Below, one piece after another: positions 1 through 8,349 of a DNA stretch of 64,000 nt. The notes beneath the pieces were generated by a model. That model worked only from the letters and a program-made list of their open reading frames with translations. It made no database searches and was not told the origin of the DNA. The translations under genes were made by a program, and so were the position numbers. Source of the stretch: Streptosporangium becharense (GTDB lineage Bacteria; Actinomycetota; Actinomycetes; Streptosporangiales; Streptosporangiaceae); NCBI RefSeq assembly GCF_014204985.1, contig NZ_JACHMP010000001.1, positions 1,736,001-1,800,000 of the forward strand, given 5' to 3'. Position 1 is the stretch's first letter, and the number at the start of each line of letters is the position of its first letter.

Positions 1-299
1 ACGAAGCCGACCGTGGTCAGCGCGACGGCCAGGCAGACGAAGAGCGGCCACCAGCTGTGCGGGCTGAAGAAGCCGAGCTCTCCGGCGCCGTCGCTGATCT
101 CGCCCTGCTTGTTGTCCTCCGGCTGCTCGCCGATGCGGCGGGCCGTGTACATCAGGTAGTAGCCGATCATGAAGGCGAAGCCCACCGAGATGGCCATCGC
201 CGTCGTGCCGACCGGCTCCTTGGACCAGAACCAGTAGACCACGTCCACCGCGGCGAAGAAGGCGCCGCAGAGGATGAACAACCAGCCCTGAACCTTCAT
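1..299 (-). CDS. ctaF: Cytochrome c oxidase subunit 4 (partial, C-terminus outside window)
   Basis: Reading leftward from ATG at 299, the frame stays open to the window edge and gives about 99 residues starting [20 protein letters not shown]. Two hydrophobic helices are visible near residues 4-25 and 35-50. This matches the small actinobacterial subunit IV of the aa3-type oxidase, a membrane protein of unknown catalytic role in the terminal oxidase of the respiratory chain. The ATG overlaps the ctaD stop in the form ATGA, so translation is probably coupled to ctaD. The last part of the protein lies beyond base 1. Identity rests on position and helices, since the family has few diagnostic residues. 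Confidence 0.88.
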   Translation of the reverse strand, partial: MKVQGWLFILCGAFFAAVDVVYWFWSKEPVGTTAMAISVGFAFMIGYYLMYTARRIGEQPEDNKQGEISDGAGELGFFSPHSWWPLFVCLAVALTTVGF

Positions 300-1960
300 C
301 GGGAGACCTCCTCCAGCTCACGGGCCGGCGTGATGTGCGGGTACTTCAGGTCGAACGCCGGGCGCTCGGAACGGATGCGCGGCAGCGAGGTGAAGTTGTG
401 CCGCGGCGGCGGGCAGGAGGTCGCCCACTCCAGCGAGTTGCCGTAGCCCCACGGGTCGTCCACGGTGACCTGCGGAGCGGTCTTGTGGGTCTTCCACACG
501 TTGTAGAGGAACGGCAGCGTGGAGGCGCCGAGCAGAAAGGCGCCCACCGAGGAGACCATGTTCAGGTCGGTGAACCCGTCGATCGGGCTGTAGTCGGCAT
601 ACCGGCGCGGGAAGCCCTGCGCACCCAGCCAGTGCTGGACCAGGAACGTGGCGTGGAAGCCGATGAACAGCGTCCAGAAGTGCACCTTGGCCAGGGCCTC
701 GTTCATCATCTTGCCGGTGAACTTGGGCCACCAGAAGTAGAAGCCCGCGAACATCGCGAAGACGACGGTGCCGAAGACCACGTAGTGGAAGTGGGCCACC
801 ACGAAGTAGGAGTCGGACACCTGGAAGTCGAGCGGCGGCGAGGCCAGGATGACACCGGTCAGACCGCCGAACAGGAAGGTGACCAGGAAGCCGATCGAGA
901 AGAGCATCGGCGCCTCGAACGACAGGTGGCCGCGCCACATGGTGCCGATCCAGTTGAAGAACTTCACCCCGGTGGGCACCGCGATGAGGAACGTCATGAA
1001 CGAGAAGAACGGCAGCAGCACCTGGCCGGTCGGGAACATGTGGTGTGCCCACACGGTGATCGACAGGCCGGCGATGGCGATGGTCGCGCCGACGAGGCTG
1101 ATGTAGCCGAACAGCGGCTTGCGGCTGAAGACCGGCAGGATCTCGGTCACGATGCCGAAGAACGGCAGCGCGATGATGTACACCTCGGGGTGGCCGAAGA
1201 ACCAGAACAGGTGCTGCCAGAGGATCGGGCCACCGGTCTCGGGGGCGAAGATCTGGGCGCCGAACTTGCGGTCGGCCTCCAGCGCGAGCAGCGCGGCGGC
1301 GAGCACCGGGAAGGCCATGAGCACCAGGATCGAGGTGAGCAGGACGTTCCAGGTGAACATCGGCATGCGGAACATGGTCATGCCGGGAGCGCGCATGCAG
1401 ATGATCGTGGTGATGAAGTTCACCGAGCCGAGGATCGTGCCCAGACCGCTGATGGTCAGGCCCATGATCCACAGGTCACCGCCGATGCCGGGCGAGCTGA
1501 TCGCGTTCGACAGCGGGGTGTAGGCGAACCAGCCGAAGCTGGCCGCGCCGCCGGGGGTGAGGAACCCCGACAGGGCGATGGTGCTGCCGAACAGGAAGAG
1601 CCAGTAGCTGACCATGTTCAGTCGCGGGAACGCCACGTCCGGCGCGCCGATCTGCAGCGGCATCAGCTCGTTGGCGAAGCCGGCGAACAGCGGCGTCGCG
1701 AACATCAGCAGCATGACCGTGCCGTGCATGGTGAACAGCTGGTTGAACTGCTCGTTGGTGGTGATCTGCAGGCCCGGCTGCGCCAGCTCCGCTCGCATGA
1801 TCAGCGCCATGACGCCGCCGATCAGGAAGAAGACGAACGAAGTGATCAGATAGAGGTGCCCGATGATCTTGTGGTCGGTGGACGTCATCCACTTGACGAC
1901 GACCGACCCCTTACGGAAGGGCACCGCTTGAGGGGAGAGGGCTTCGTTGTGCGCGGTCAC
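296..1960 (-). CDS. ctaD: Cytochrome c oxidase subunit I (aa3 type)
   Basis: Catalytic heme-copper subunit that reduces oxygen to water and pumps protons in the cytoplasmic membrane. The 554 residues are the usual length and contain about twelve hydrophobic helices. Visible signatures are HPEVY (CuB histidine with the cross-linked tyrosine) in the central region and HFHYV (heme a and a3 histidines) further on. The start is GTG at 1960, overlapping the ctaC stop as GTGA, while the ctaD stop overlaps ctaF as ATGA. The three genes are therefore one translationally coupled minus-strand operon, ctaC-ctaD-ctaF. Nothing looks damaged. Confidence 0.97.
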   Translation of the reverse strand: MTAHNEALSPQAVPFRKGSVVVKWMTSTDHKIIGHLYLITSFVFFLIGGVMALIMRAELAQPGLQITTNEQFNQLFTMHGTVMLLMFATPLFAGFANELMPLQIGAPDVAFPRLNMVSYWLFLFGSTIALSGFLTPGGAASFGWFAYTPLSNAISSPGIGGDLWIMGLTISGLGTILGSVNFITTIICMRAPGMTMFRMPMFTWNVLLTSILVLMAFPVLAAALLALEADRKFGAQIFAPETGGPILWQHLFWFFGHPEVYIIALPFFGIVTEILPVFSRKPLFGYISLVGATIAIAGLSITVWAHHMFPTGQVLLPFFSFMTFLIAVPTGVKFFNWIGTMWRGHLSFEAPMLFSIGFLVTFLFGGLTGVILASPPLDFQVSDSYFVVAHFHYVVFGTVVFAMFAGFYFWWPKFTGKMMNEALAKVHFWTLFIGFHATFLVQHWLGAQGFPRRYADYSPIDGFTDLNMVSSVGAFLLGASTLPFLYNVWKTHKTAPQVTVDDPWGYGNSLEWATSCPPPRHNFTSLPRIRSERPAFDLKYPHITPARELEEVSR

Positions 1961-2793
1961 TGGGCACCCGCCTGGCTAGCGATGTACTGGTCGAATTCGG
2001 CCTGCGGCACGAGCTTCACCGAGAAGAGCATCTTGCTGTGGTCCACACCGCACAGCTCCGCGCAGCGGCCGGCGAAGACACCGGTCTGGCCGAGCGTCTT
2101 CACCTCGAACTTGTTGTCCTTGACGCCGGGGATGACGTCGCGCTTGAAGTGGAACGCCGGCACCCAGAAGGAGTGGATGACGTCCGGCGCGGTGAGGTCG
2201 AACTCGATGTTCTTCTCGACCGGCAGCACCAGCTGGGGGCCCTTGGTGTAGTCGTTGACGGGCAGGCCGACGACCTGGACGGACTTGCCGTTGTACTCCG
2301 TCGTGAAGCGCCAGCTCCACTGGAACGCCTCGACCTTGACCTTCACGTCGGGCTTGCCGGACACCGAGGTGATGTAGTTCTGGTCACGCGCGGTGAAGTA
2401 GAAGAAGACACCGACCATGATGATCGGAATCACCGTGTAGAGGATCTCGATCGGCAGGTTGTACCGCACCTGGGGCGGCAGCTGCTCCTTGGAGTTCTTC
2501 CTCTTGCGGTGGAAGGCCACGGACCACAGGATCAGGCCCCACACGACCACACCGGTGGCCAGGGCGGCGATCCAGGACCCGTTCCAGAGACTCTGGACGG
2601 CGTCGGACTGCTCGGTGACCCCCTTGGGCAAGCCGCCTCGGGACCACTCTTCGGCACTGCACGCCGTCACGGACACCAGCAGCAGCGCCAGAGCGGCAGC
2701 GCGTGGCACCCGGCGGCGGGCCAACGGACGCCGTGCAGAACGGCGGGTCGGACTCACGGATCGCCTACCCCACAGATGGAGCCCAGGAGTCAC
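1957..2793 (-). CDS. ctaC: Cytochrome c oxidase subunit II (CuA subunit, lipoprotein)
   Basis: Receives electrons from cytochrome c and passes them through the binuclear CuA centre to subunit I. The 278 residues begin with an Arg-rich n-region and a hydrophobic core ending in a lipobox-like VTAC, so the mature protein is probably lipidated outside the membrane. Two transmembrane helices follow. The CuA ligands are seen near the C-terminus in [12 protein letters not shown] (two Cys, His and Met). The GTG start at 2793 lacks a clear ribosome site; GTG at 2757 is an alternative that still keeps the signal peptide. It is the first gene of the cox operon. Confidence 0.95.
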   Translation of the reverse strand: MTPGLHLWGRRSVSPTRRSARRPLARRRVPRAAALALLLVSVTACSAEEWSRGGLPKGVTEQSDAVQSLWNGSWIAALATGVVVWGLILWSVAFHRKRKNSKEQLPPQVRYNLPIEILYTVIPIIMVGVFFYFTARDQNYITSVSGKPDVKVKVEAFQWSWRFTTEYNGKSVQVVGLPVNDYTKGPQLVLPVEKNIEFDLTAPDVIHSFWVPAFHFKRDVIPGVKDNKFEVKTLGQTGVFAGRCAELCGVDHSKMLFSVKLVPQAEFDQYIASQAGAQ

Positions 2794-2913
2794 TCCTGAG
2801 CGGTTGTTTGTTCATGTTCAAAGGTTGTAGTTCACAGCTTCACGCTGGGGGACACATTAGCGCGGACCACCCCCGCCCTCCCCCGCAGCCCCCGCTTGCG
2901 CCGCGCGTGGTGC

Positions 2914-2925
2914 GACGATGGGAAT
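2914..2925 (+). promoter_or_regulatory. Possible leaderless -10 box before cysteine desulfurase
   Basis: GACGAT lies six bases before the GTG at 2926, the spacing that would put the transcript start on the start codon. The first T of a canonical TANNNT box is replaced by G, so this is weaker than the other cases here. A short GGGA between box and GTG could instead act as a ribosome site. Confidence 0.4.
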
Positions 2926-4062
2926 GTGGCGTACTTCGACGCGGCCTCCACCGAGCCGCTGCACCCCCAGGCGCGCGAGGCTCTCATCGCGGCCCTCGAC
3001 GCCGGCTGGGCCGACCCCGCGAGGCTCTACGGCTCCGCCCGCCGAGCAAGGATGTTACTGGAACAGGCGCGGGCCGAGGTCGCCGAGGCGCTCGGCGTCC
3101 GGGCCGACGAGGTGTCCTTCACCTCCTCGGGCACCCAGGCCGTGCACCTGGGAGTCCTCGGCACGCTGCGGGGGCGGCGCCGGGCGGGCCGGCGCCTGGC
3201 CACATCGGCGGTGGAGCACTCCAGCGTGCTGCACGCCGCGGCGCTGCACGAGCACGAGGGCGGCTCCGTCGAGACGGTCGGCGTGGGCATCACCGGCGCG
3301 GTCGACCCGGGCGCCTTCCGCGAGGCCGTCCTCGCCGAGGGCACGGCCCTGGCCTGCCTGCAGAGCGCCAACCACGAGGTCGGCACGCTCCAGCCGGTCG
3401 CCGAGGCGGCGACGGCCTGCGCCGAGGCGGGCGTGCCGCTGCTGGTGGACGCGGCCCAGACGGCGGGCCGGATGCCGCTCCCCGGCGGCTGGTCGGTGCT
3501 GACCGCCAGCGCGCACAAGTGGGGCGGCCCGGCCGGGGTCGGCGTGCTCGTGGTCCGCAAGGGTGTGCGGTGGCGGGCCCCGCTGCCCGAGGACGACCGC
3601 GAGCGGCGCCGGGTGCCCGGCTTCGAGAACGTGCCGGCGATCGTCGCGTCCGCCGCCGCGCTGCGGGCCGCGGTCGCCGAGTCGGCCCGCGAGTCCGCCA
3701 GGCTCTCGGCGCTCGTCGAACGCGTCAGAACCGAGGTGCCCAGGCTCGTCCCGGATGTCGAGGTCATCGGCGACCCGGTCGCACGGGCCCCGCATATTGT
3801 CACCTTTTCGTGTCTTTACGTGGAAGGTGAGGCGTTGCTGACTGAACTCGACAAGGCCGGATTCTCGGTATCGTCCGGCAGTTCCTGCACGGCGAGTACG
3901 CTTCGTCCATCGCACGTTCTGCAAGCCATGGGCGTGCTCACGCACGGCAACGTGCGCGTGTCACTGCCCCGGGGCACCTCGGCGGAGGAGGTCGACCGCT
4001 TCCTCGCCGTCCTGCCCGGAGCGGTGCGCGGGATCCGTGAGGAGGCGGGGATCAGACAGTGA
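2926..4062 (+). CDS. Cysteine desulfurase (NifS/IscS-like, class V aminotransferase fold)
   Basis: PLP enzyme that removes sulfur from cysteine as a protein-bound persulfide and leaves alanine. The 378-residue protein has the PLP lysine K198 in SAHKWGG, the phosphate-binding SSGTQAVH segment near the N-terminus, and the sulfur-accepting cysteine C321 in SSGSSCTAS. GTG at 2926 is chosen because homology begins with the next residues (AYFDAAS) and no better upstream start has a ribosome site. The next gene, 25 bases downstream, is a TusA-like carrier, so this desulfurase probably loads sulfur onto that partner. The window also has ErpA and the Fe-S enzymes NadA and LipA, so supply to Fe-S assembly is possible but not shown. 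Confidence 0.92.
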   Translation: MAYFDAASTEPLHPQAREALIAALDAGWADPARLYGSARRARMLLEQARAEVAEALGVRADEVSFTSSGTQAVHLGVLGTLRGRRRAGRRLATSAVEHSSVLHAAALHEHEGGSVETVGVGITGAVDPGAFREAVLAEGTALACLQSANHEVGTLQPVAEAATACAEAGVPLLVDAAQTAGRMPLPGGWSVLTASAHKWGGPAGVGVLVVRKGVRWRAPLPEDDRERRRVPGFENVPAIVASAAALRAAVAESARESARLSALVERVRTEVPRLVPDVEVIGDPVARAPHIVTFSCLYVEGEALLTELDKAGFSVSSGSSCTASTLRPSHVLQAMGVLTHGNVRVSLPRGTSAEEVDRFLAVLPGAVRGIREEAGIRQ

Positions 4063-4087
4063 CCGACACGCAGGGAGTGAAGACGTC

Positions 4088-4357
4088 ATGACGTCCGGCC
4101 AGGCCACCCCGGCGGGATCGACCCAGCCCCCGGCGCTGACCATCGACGCGCTGGGCAAGAAGTGCCCGATCCCCATCATCATGCTGGCCGAGCAGATCAA
4201 TTACGTGCCGCTCAACGGGATCGTCGCCGTTCTCGCCGACGACCCCGCCGCCGTCACCGACATCCCGGCGTGGTGCCGGCTGAAGTCCCACCACCACGTG
4301 GCCAGCTACGAGCTGCCCCAGCGCGGCTGGGCCATCCACGTACGGCGCAACTACTGA
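4088..4357 (+). CDS. TusA-family sulfur carrier protein
   Basis: Small (89 aa) sulfur relay protein that accepts a persulfide on a conserved cysteine and passes it to thiolation pathways. The hallmark Cys-Pro pair is present in LGKKCPIPI with C26. ATG at 4088 is preferred because GGGAGTG lies about eight bases upstream; a longer frame beginning inside the desulfurase has no support. Compared with E. coli TusA there is a short extra N-terminal tail. It sits immediately after the cysteine desulfurase in the same orientation, so the two are almost certainly co-transcribed and functionally paired. The acceptor of the sulfur cannot be told from the sequence. Confidence 0.9.
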   Translation: MTSGQATPAGSTQPPALTIDALGKKCPIPIIMLAEQINYVPLNGIVAVLADDPAAVTDIPAWCRLKSHHHVASYELPQRGWAIHVRRNY

Positions 4358-4361
4358 CCTG

Positions 4362-4399
4362 CGGGTCCGGGCCGCCGCACCGCCGACGGCCCGGACCCG
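4362..4399 (+). terminator. GC-rich hairpin after tusA-like gene
   Basis: CGGGTCCGGGCCG at 4362-4374 is perfectly complementary to 4387-4399, giving a 13-bp stem with a 12-base loop five bases after the stop codon. There is no U tract, which is normal for actinobacterial terminators. Between it and the adoK stop the DNA repeats a GACGGCC-containing motif several times. Confidence 0.7.
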
Positions 4400-4514
4400 G
4401 TGCCGGCACGCGGAACCCCGGACGCGGTGCCCGTACGGCGACGACACGGACGCGACGGCCGCCCGGGCACGGTGACGGCCCGGGGTGGCGCGACGGCCCG
4501 GGTCTGACGGCCGC

Positions 4515-5501
4515 TCAGGCGTGGTAGCACTTGACGAAGCGGCCGACCTCGGCGGCGGCCTCGGCGCCGTAGGCGTCGGCGAAACGCTCCAGGAAGACCT
4601 TCTGCCCCAGTTCGTACTCCTGGCAGCCGACCTGCTCCAGCACGTGGGTGGCGGTGAGGTTGCCCACCTGGGCACAGCGCTCCGGAGACAGGCCCCAGGC
4701 CACACCGGCCAGGAAGCCGGCGCGGAAGGCGTCGCCGACCCCGGTGGGGTCGGCCTTGCCGAGCTCGGGCGCCGGGGCCACATGCACGGACGGCTCGCCC
4801 TTGCGGTCGATGACGGCACCCTTGGGGCCGAGCGTGGTGACGCGGACGCCGACCCGGTCGAGGATCTCCTCGTCGGACCAGCCGGTCTTCTGCTCGATGA
4901 GCCCCTTCTCGTAGTCGTTGCTGAACAGGTAGGCGGCGCCGTCGATGAGCTGGCGGATCTGCTCACCGGGCATCCGCGCGAGCTGCTGCGAGGGGTCGGC
5001 GGCGAACGGGATGCCGCGCCGGCGCGCCTCGTCGGTGTGCCGGAGCATCGCCTCGGGGTCGTTGGGGCTGACCAGCACCAGGTCGAGGCCGTCGAACCGC
5101 TCGGCGATCGGGCCGAGCTCGATCAGCCGCGCCTCCGCCATCGCCCCGGTGTAGAAGGACGCGATCTGGTTGTGGTCGTCGTCCGTGGTGCACAGGAAAC
5201 GGGCGGTGTGGTGGATCTCGGAGATGTGAACCGAGTCGCAGTCGACCCCGTGCCGCTCCAGCCAGGAGCGGTAGTCGGCGAAGTCGGCGCCGACCGCGCC
5301 GACCAGGATCGGACGCAGCCCCAGGCAGGCCATGCCGAAGGTGATGTTGGCCGCGCAACCGCCGCGGCGGATCTGCAGTTCGTCCACCAGGAACGACAGG
5401 GAGACCCGGTCGAGCTGCTCGGCGATGAGCTGGTCACCGAAGCGCCCGGGGAAGGTCATCAGATGGTCGGTCGCGATTGAGCCGGTTACGGCGATGCGCA
5501 C
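4515..5501 (-). CDS. adoK: PfkB-family sugar kinase, probable adenosine kinase
   Basis: Ribokinase-fold kinase of 328 residues. The substrate-binding GG pair is seen near residue 50 (RRGGCAANITFG), and the anion hole with catalytic Asp is in DPTGVGDAFRAGF near residue 255. That GVGD form, and the position between ctaC and erpA, match the mycobacterial adenosine kinase AdoK (Rv2202c), which phosphorylates adenosine to AMP. Start: GTG at 5501, with GAGGAGAAG placed about nine bases upstream; the frame stays open further upstream but that part reads as intergenic DNA. The adenosine assignment is by family and synteny; another nucleoside or sugar substrate cannot be excluded. Confidence 0.85.
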   Translation of the reverse strand: MRIAVTGSIATDHLMTFPGRFGDQLIAEQLDRVSLSFLVDELQIRRGGCAANITFGMACLGLRPILVGAVGADFADYRSWLERHGVDCDSVHISEIHHTARFLCTTDDDHNQIASFYTGAMAEARLIELGPIAERFDGLDLVLVSPNDPEAMLRHTDEARRRGIPFAADPSQQLARMPGEQIRQLIDGAAYLFSNDYEKGLIEQKTGWSDEEILDRVGVRVTTLGPKGAVIDRKGEPSVHVAPAPELGKADPTGVGDAFRAGFLAGVAWGLSPERCAQVGNLTATHVLEQVGCQEYELGQKVFLERFADAYGAEAAAEVGRFVKCYHA

Positions 5502-5577
5502 GGGGTTCTTCTCCTCGTTGTCAGCATCCAGCTGGGCGTGCGGGCCACGCAAGGATACGCGACACCGTCGGCACGCG

Positions 5578-5617
5578 AAGGCCCTCCGGAGCGACGAGGG
5601 TCGCTCCGGAGGGCCTT
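5578..5617 (-). terminator. Perfect 17-bp hairpin between erpA and adoK
   Basis: AAGGCCCTCCGGAGCGA (5578-5594) is exactly complementary to 5601-5617 with a six-base loop. It lies twelve bases beyond the erpA stop and upstream of the adoK start, so it should end erpA transcription and separate the two same-strand genes. Confidence 0.88.
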
Positions 5618-5628
5618 GGCGGTAGGGC

Positions 5629-5982
5629 TTAGTTGAACGAGTCGCCGCAGGCGCAGGAGCCCGTGGCGTTCGGGTTGTCGATCGTGAAGCCCTGCTTCTC
5701 GATCGTGTCGACGAAGTCGACCGTGGCACCGACGAGGTACGGCGCGCTCATCCGGTCGGTGACCACGCTGACGCCGTCGAAGTCGGAGACGACGTCGCCG
5801 TCCATCGAACGGTCGTCGAAGAAGAGCTGGTAGCGCAGGCCGGAACAGCCACCGGGCTGCACCGCGACCCGCAGCTGCAGGCCCTCTTCGCCCTGCTGCT
5901 CCAGCAGGCTCTTGACCTTGGCCGCGGCGGCGGAAGTAAGAATCAGGCCCTTCGCCGTGGTCTCGGTGCTCTCAACCGACAT
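5629..5982 (-). CDS. erpA: A-type iron-sulfur cluster carrier (ErpA/IscA family)
   Basis: Carrier that receives Fe-S clusters from the assembly machinery and inserts them into apo-enzymes. The 117-residue protein has the three conserved cysteines: C46 in PGGCSGLR and C110 and C112 in SCACGDSF. GGGAG stands about nine bases before the ATG at 5982. It ends at a strong hairpin before adoK, so it is probably monocistronic. Its position matches Rv2204c. It is divergent to nadA, whose product needs a [4Fe-4S] cluster, and the window also holds lipA, another client type. Confidence 0.94.
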   Translation of the reverse strand: MSVESTETTAKGLILTSAAAAKVKSLLEQQGEEGLQLRVAVQPGGCSGLRYQLFFDDRSMDGDVVSDFDGVSVVTDRMSAPYLVGATVDFVDTIEKQGFTIDNPNATGSCACGDSFN

Positions 5983-6207
5983 GTGGTGACTCCCGCGTCT
6001 GCGTCAACCGCTCACCGGGAGCGGCTGTCTGTTTGTGACGTCCTTCTTAGACGCTACCAACACCGGCCCACCGCTACACATTCCTGGGGCCTCGCACGGC
6101 TCCCGCAGCGAAGGCGCCACCCTCCGGTGCGGAGCCGGTCGCCCGGCGCCGGGAGGCCAGACACCCCTCCCCGGAATAAATCCCCCATTGCCGTGTGTCA
6201 TCATTAG

Positions 6208-6222
6208 TCGTCACTTCGACGA
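6208..6222. promoter_or_regulatory. Inverted repeat before nadA, possible NrtR-type operator
   Basis: TCGTC-ACTTC-GACGA is an exact 5-bp inverted repeat with a five-base centre, ending two bases before the AAGGGGG ribosome site of nadA. In actinobacteria NAD synthesis genes are commonly controlled by the Nudix-type repressor NrtR through a palindrome at nadA. Assignment to NrtR is inference; the repressor gene is not in this window. Confidence 0.45.
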
Positions 6223-6237
6223 TAAGGGGGTGTGGTC

Positions 6238-7392
6238 GTGACGACCACCGAGACCGGGCTGCCGCTCTTCGTCCTCGGCAGGGGCACCGACCCGCACAGC
6301 GAGCGCGGCGTCGACTGCCCCGGCGAGTTGCCGCCCGCCTCCGACCCGGCGCTCGTGGAGCGTGCCAGGCGGGCCAAGGCGGCGCTGGGCGACAGGGTCT
6401 TCGTTCTGGGCCACCACTACCAGCGCGACGAGGTGATCCAGTTCGCCGACGTGACCGGTGACTCGTTCAAGCTCGCCCGTGAGGCCGCGGCCCGCCCCGG
6501 GGCGGAGTACATCGTCTTCTGCGGCGTGCACTTCATGGCCGAGTCCGCCGACATCCTCACCTCCGACTCCCAGCGGGTGGTGCTGCCCGACCTGGCGGCC
6601 GGGTGCTCCATGGCCGACATGGCCACCTTCGACCAGGTGGAGGAGTGCTGGGAGGCACTCCAGGACGCCGGGATCGCCGAGGTGACCGTCCCGGTCACCT
6701 ACATGAACTCCAGCGCCGACATCAAGGCCTTCTGCGGGCGAAACGGCGGCGCGGTCTGCACCTCCTCCAACGCCAGGCGTGCCCTCGACTGGGCCTTCTC
6801 CCGCGGGGAGAAGGTGCTGTTCCTGCCCGACCAGCACCTGGGCCGCAACACCGCGGTGCTGGAGATGGGCCTGTCGCTGGACGACTGCGTCGTCTACAAC
6901 CCGCACCGGCCGAACGGCGGCCTGACCGCCGAGCAGCTGAAGAACGCCAAGATGATCCTGTGGAAGGGGCACTGCTCGGTGCACGGCCGCTTCAGCGCCG
7001 AGTGCGTGGACGACGTCCGCGCGCGGATCCCCGGGGTCAACGTGCTCGTCCACCCCGAGTGCAGGCACGAGGTGGTCACCAAGGCCGACTACGTCGGCTC
7101 CACCGAGTACATCATCAACAGGCTCGCCGAGGCACCGGCCAGCTCCTCGTGGGCGGTGGGCACCGAACTGAACTTGGTCAAGCGCCTGGGGGCCATGTTC
7201 CCCGACAAGCACGTGACGTTCCTCGACCGGACCGTCTGCTACTGCTCGACCATGAACCGGATCGACCTGCCTCACCTGGTGTGGGCACTGGAGTCGCTCG
7301 CCGCCGGTCAGGTCGTCAACCAGATCACGGTGGACGACGACACGACCCACTGGGCGAAGGTCGCCCTGGACCGGATGCTCGCCCTCCCCTGA
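6238..7392 (+). CDS. nadA: Quinolinate synthase
   Basis: Condenses iminoaspartate with dihydroxyacetone phosphate to quinolinate, the first committed product of de novo NAD synthesis, using a [4Fe-4S] cluster. The 384-residue protein shows GHHYQRDEVI near the N-terminus, cysteine-bearing VFCGVHFMAESAD, WKGHCSVHGRF and the C-terminal CYCSTMNRIDL. GTG at 6238 is chosen over GTG at 6232 because AAGGGGG (6224-6230) is then seven bases away. nadB and nadC do not follow, unlike in many actinobacteria; the next gene is on the other strand. The window ends with the start of nadE, the last step of the pathway. Confidence 0.95.
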   Translation: MTTTETGLPLFVLGRGTDPHSERGVDCPGELPPASDPALVERARRAKAALGDRVFVLGHHYQRDEVIQFADVTGDSFKLAREAAARPGAEYIVFCGVHFMAESADILTSDSQRVVLPDLAAGCSMADMATFDQVEECWEALQDAGIAEVTVPVTYMNSSADIKAFCGRNGGAVCTSSNARRALDWAFSRGEKVLFLPDQHLGRNTAVLEMGLSLDDCVVYNPHRPNGGLTAEQLKNAKMILWKGHCSVHGRFSAECVDDVRARIPGVNVLVHPECRHEVVTKADYVGSTEYIINRLAEAPASSSWAVGTELNLVKRLGAMFPDKHVTFLDRTVCYCSTMNRIDLPHLVWALESLAAGQVVNQITVDDDTTHWAKVALDRMLALP

Positions 7393-7528
7393 TCCCCTCT
7401 CCGCGCCGTCCACTCCCGGGGCCCCGGGGGCGGACGAAACGCCCGCCGGCGGGCGGACCACCCGCCCGCCGGAACCCACCGCGTGCCCGGAGACCGCACC
7501 GGCGCGACGACGCGGCCCGCGGTGCGAC

Positions 7529-8245
7529 CTACCTCAGCGCGAAGACCACCCGGACGACGGCTGAGATCTCCTGCCGGCCGGCGCTGATCGACGCCTTGCC
7601 CGCGAACGCGCGGTCCTCCATGACGCGCGGCGGCGCGGCGGCGCTCTCCTCACTGATCTTCACGACGCGGCCGAGCTCGCGTCCCGCGAGCCTGGCGTAC
7701 TGCCTGGCGCGGGCCTCGGCGTCCCTGAAGGCGGCCTCACGCGCCGCCGCGAGCGCCTTGCGAGGGTCGGACACCTCGAAGGCGACGCCGTTCAGCCGGA
7801 CGTCCTCGCCGACCGCGGCCACCGCGTCAACGATGTCGTCCGCGGCGTCGAGGTCGCGGATCACCGCCTCGACGCCCTGCGCCGCCCGATAGCCGGAGAC
7901 CTTGGGATAGGTGTCGTACTCGGGGCCGAGCGACAGCTCGTTGGTCCGCATGTCCTTGACCGCGACGCCGGCCCGGGTGAGCGCCTGAGTGAGCGCCGCC
8001 GCGGAGCCGCGCGCGGCGGTGAACGCCTCCCCGGCGGTGCCGCGTCGCACCTCGACACCGACGTTCAGGCGCATGACGTCGGGGGCGAAGGAGACGCTGC
8101 CCTCCCCCACGACCGTGACCTGCGGGCGTTCGTCCTCCACCATCACCTTCGGGGGACCGGAGTCGGCGAGTGCCGGAGCGGCGAACAGGCCCGCGGAGGC
8201 GAGCACGGCCGCGGCCACGGCATGTGACATCTTGATCATAACCAC
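7529..8245 (-). CDS. Secreted SIMPL-domain protein (DUF541)
   Basis: The 238-residue protein has a clear Sec signal peptide (hydrophobic core VAAAVLASAGLFAAPALA, cleavage after ALA) and then a single SIMPL/DUF541 domain beginning at TVVGEGSVSFAPDVM. Proteins of this family form oligomeric shells or are linked to periplasmic stress in other bacteria, but the function in actinomycetes is not known. Start may be GTG at 8245 or ATG at 8239; no good ribosome site stands before either. It converges on nadA and is followed by the kinase gene on the same strand with about 100 bases between them, so it is probably an independent transcript. Confidence 0.85.
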   Translation of the reverse strand: MVMIKMSHAVAAAVLASAGLFAAPALADSGPPKVMVEDERPQVTVVGEGSVSFAPDVMRLNVGVEVRRGTAGEAFTAARGSAAALTQALTRAGVAVKDMRTNELSLGPEYDTYPKVSGYRAAQGVEAVIRDLDAADDIVDAVAAVGEDVRLNGVAFEVSDPRKALAAAREAAFRDAEARARQYARLAGRELGRVVKISEESAAAPPRVMEDRAFAGKASISAGRQEISAVVRVVFALR

Positions 8246-8349
8246 ATGGCAGCACGGGGCGGCGGCCCGGCCGGGGAGCCGCCCGCGTGACCTGCCGTGT
8301 CTTGATCGGACTACGGGCCGTACGTTGATCTTCCGGCCGGACCGCCCGG

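Noticed and set aside
335..2251. Plus-strand frame opposite ctaD
   Set aside because: Antisense to a fully conserved oxidase subunit; Arg/Glu/Gln/His-rich translation without family features.
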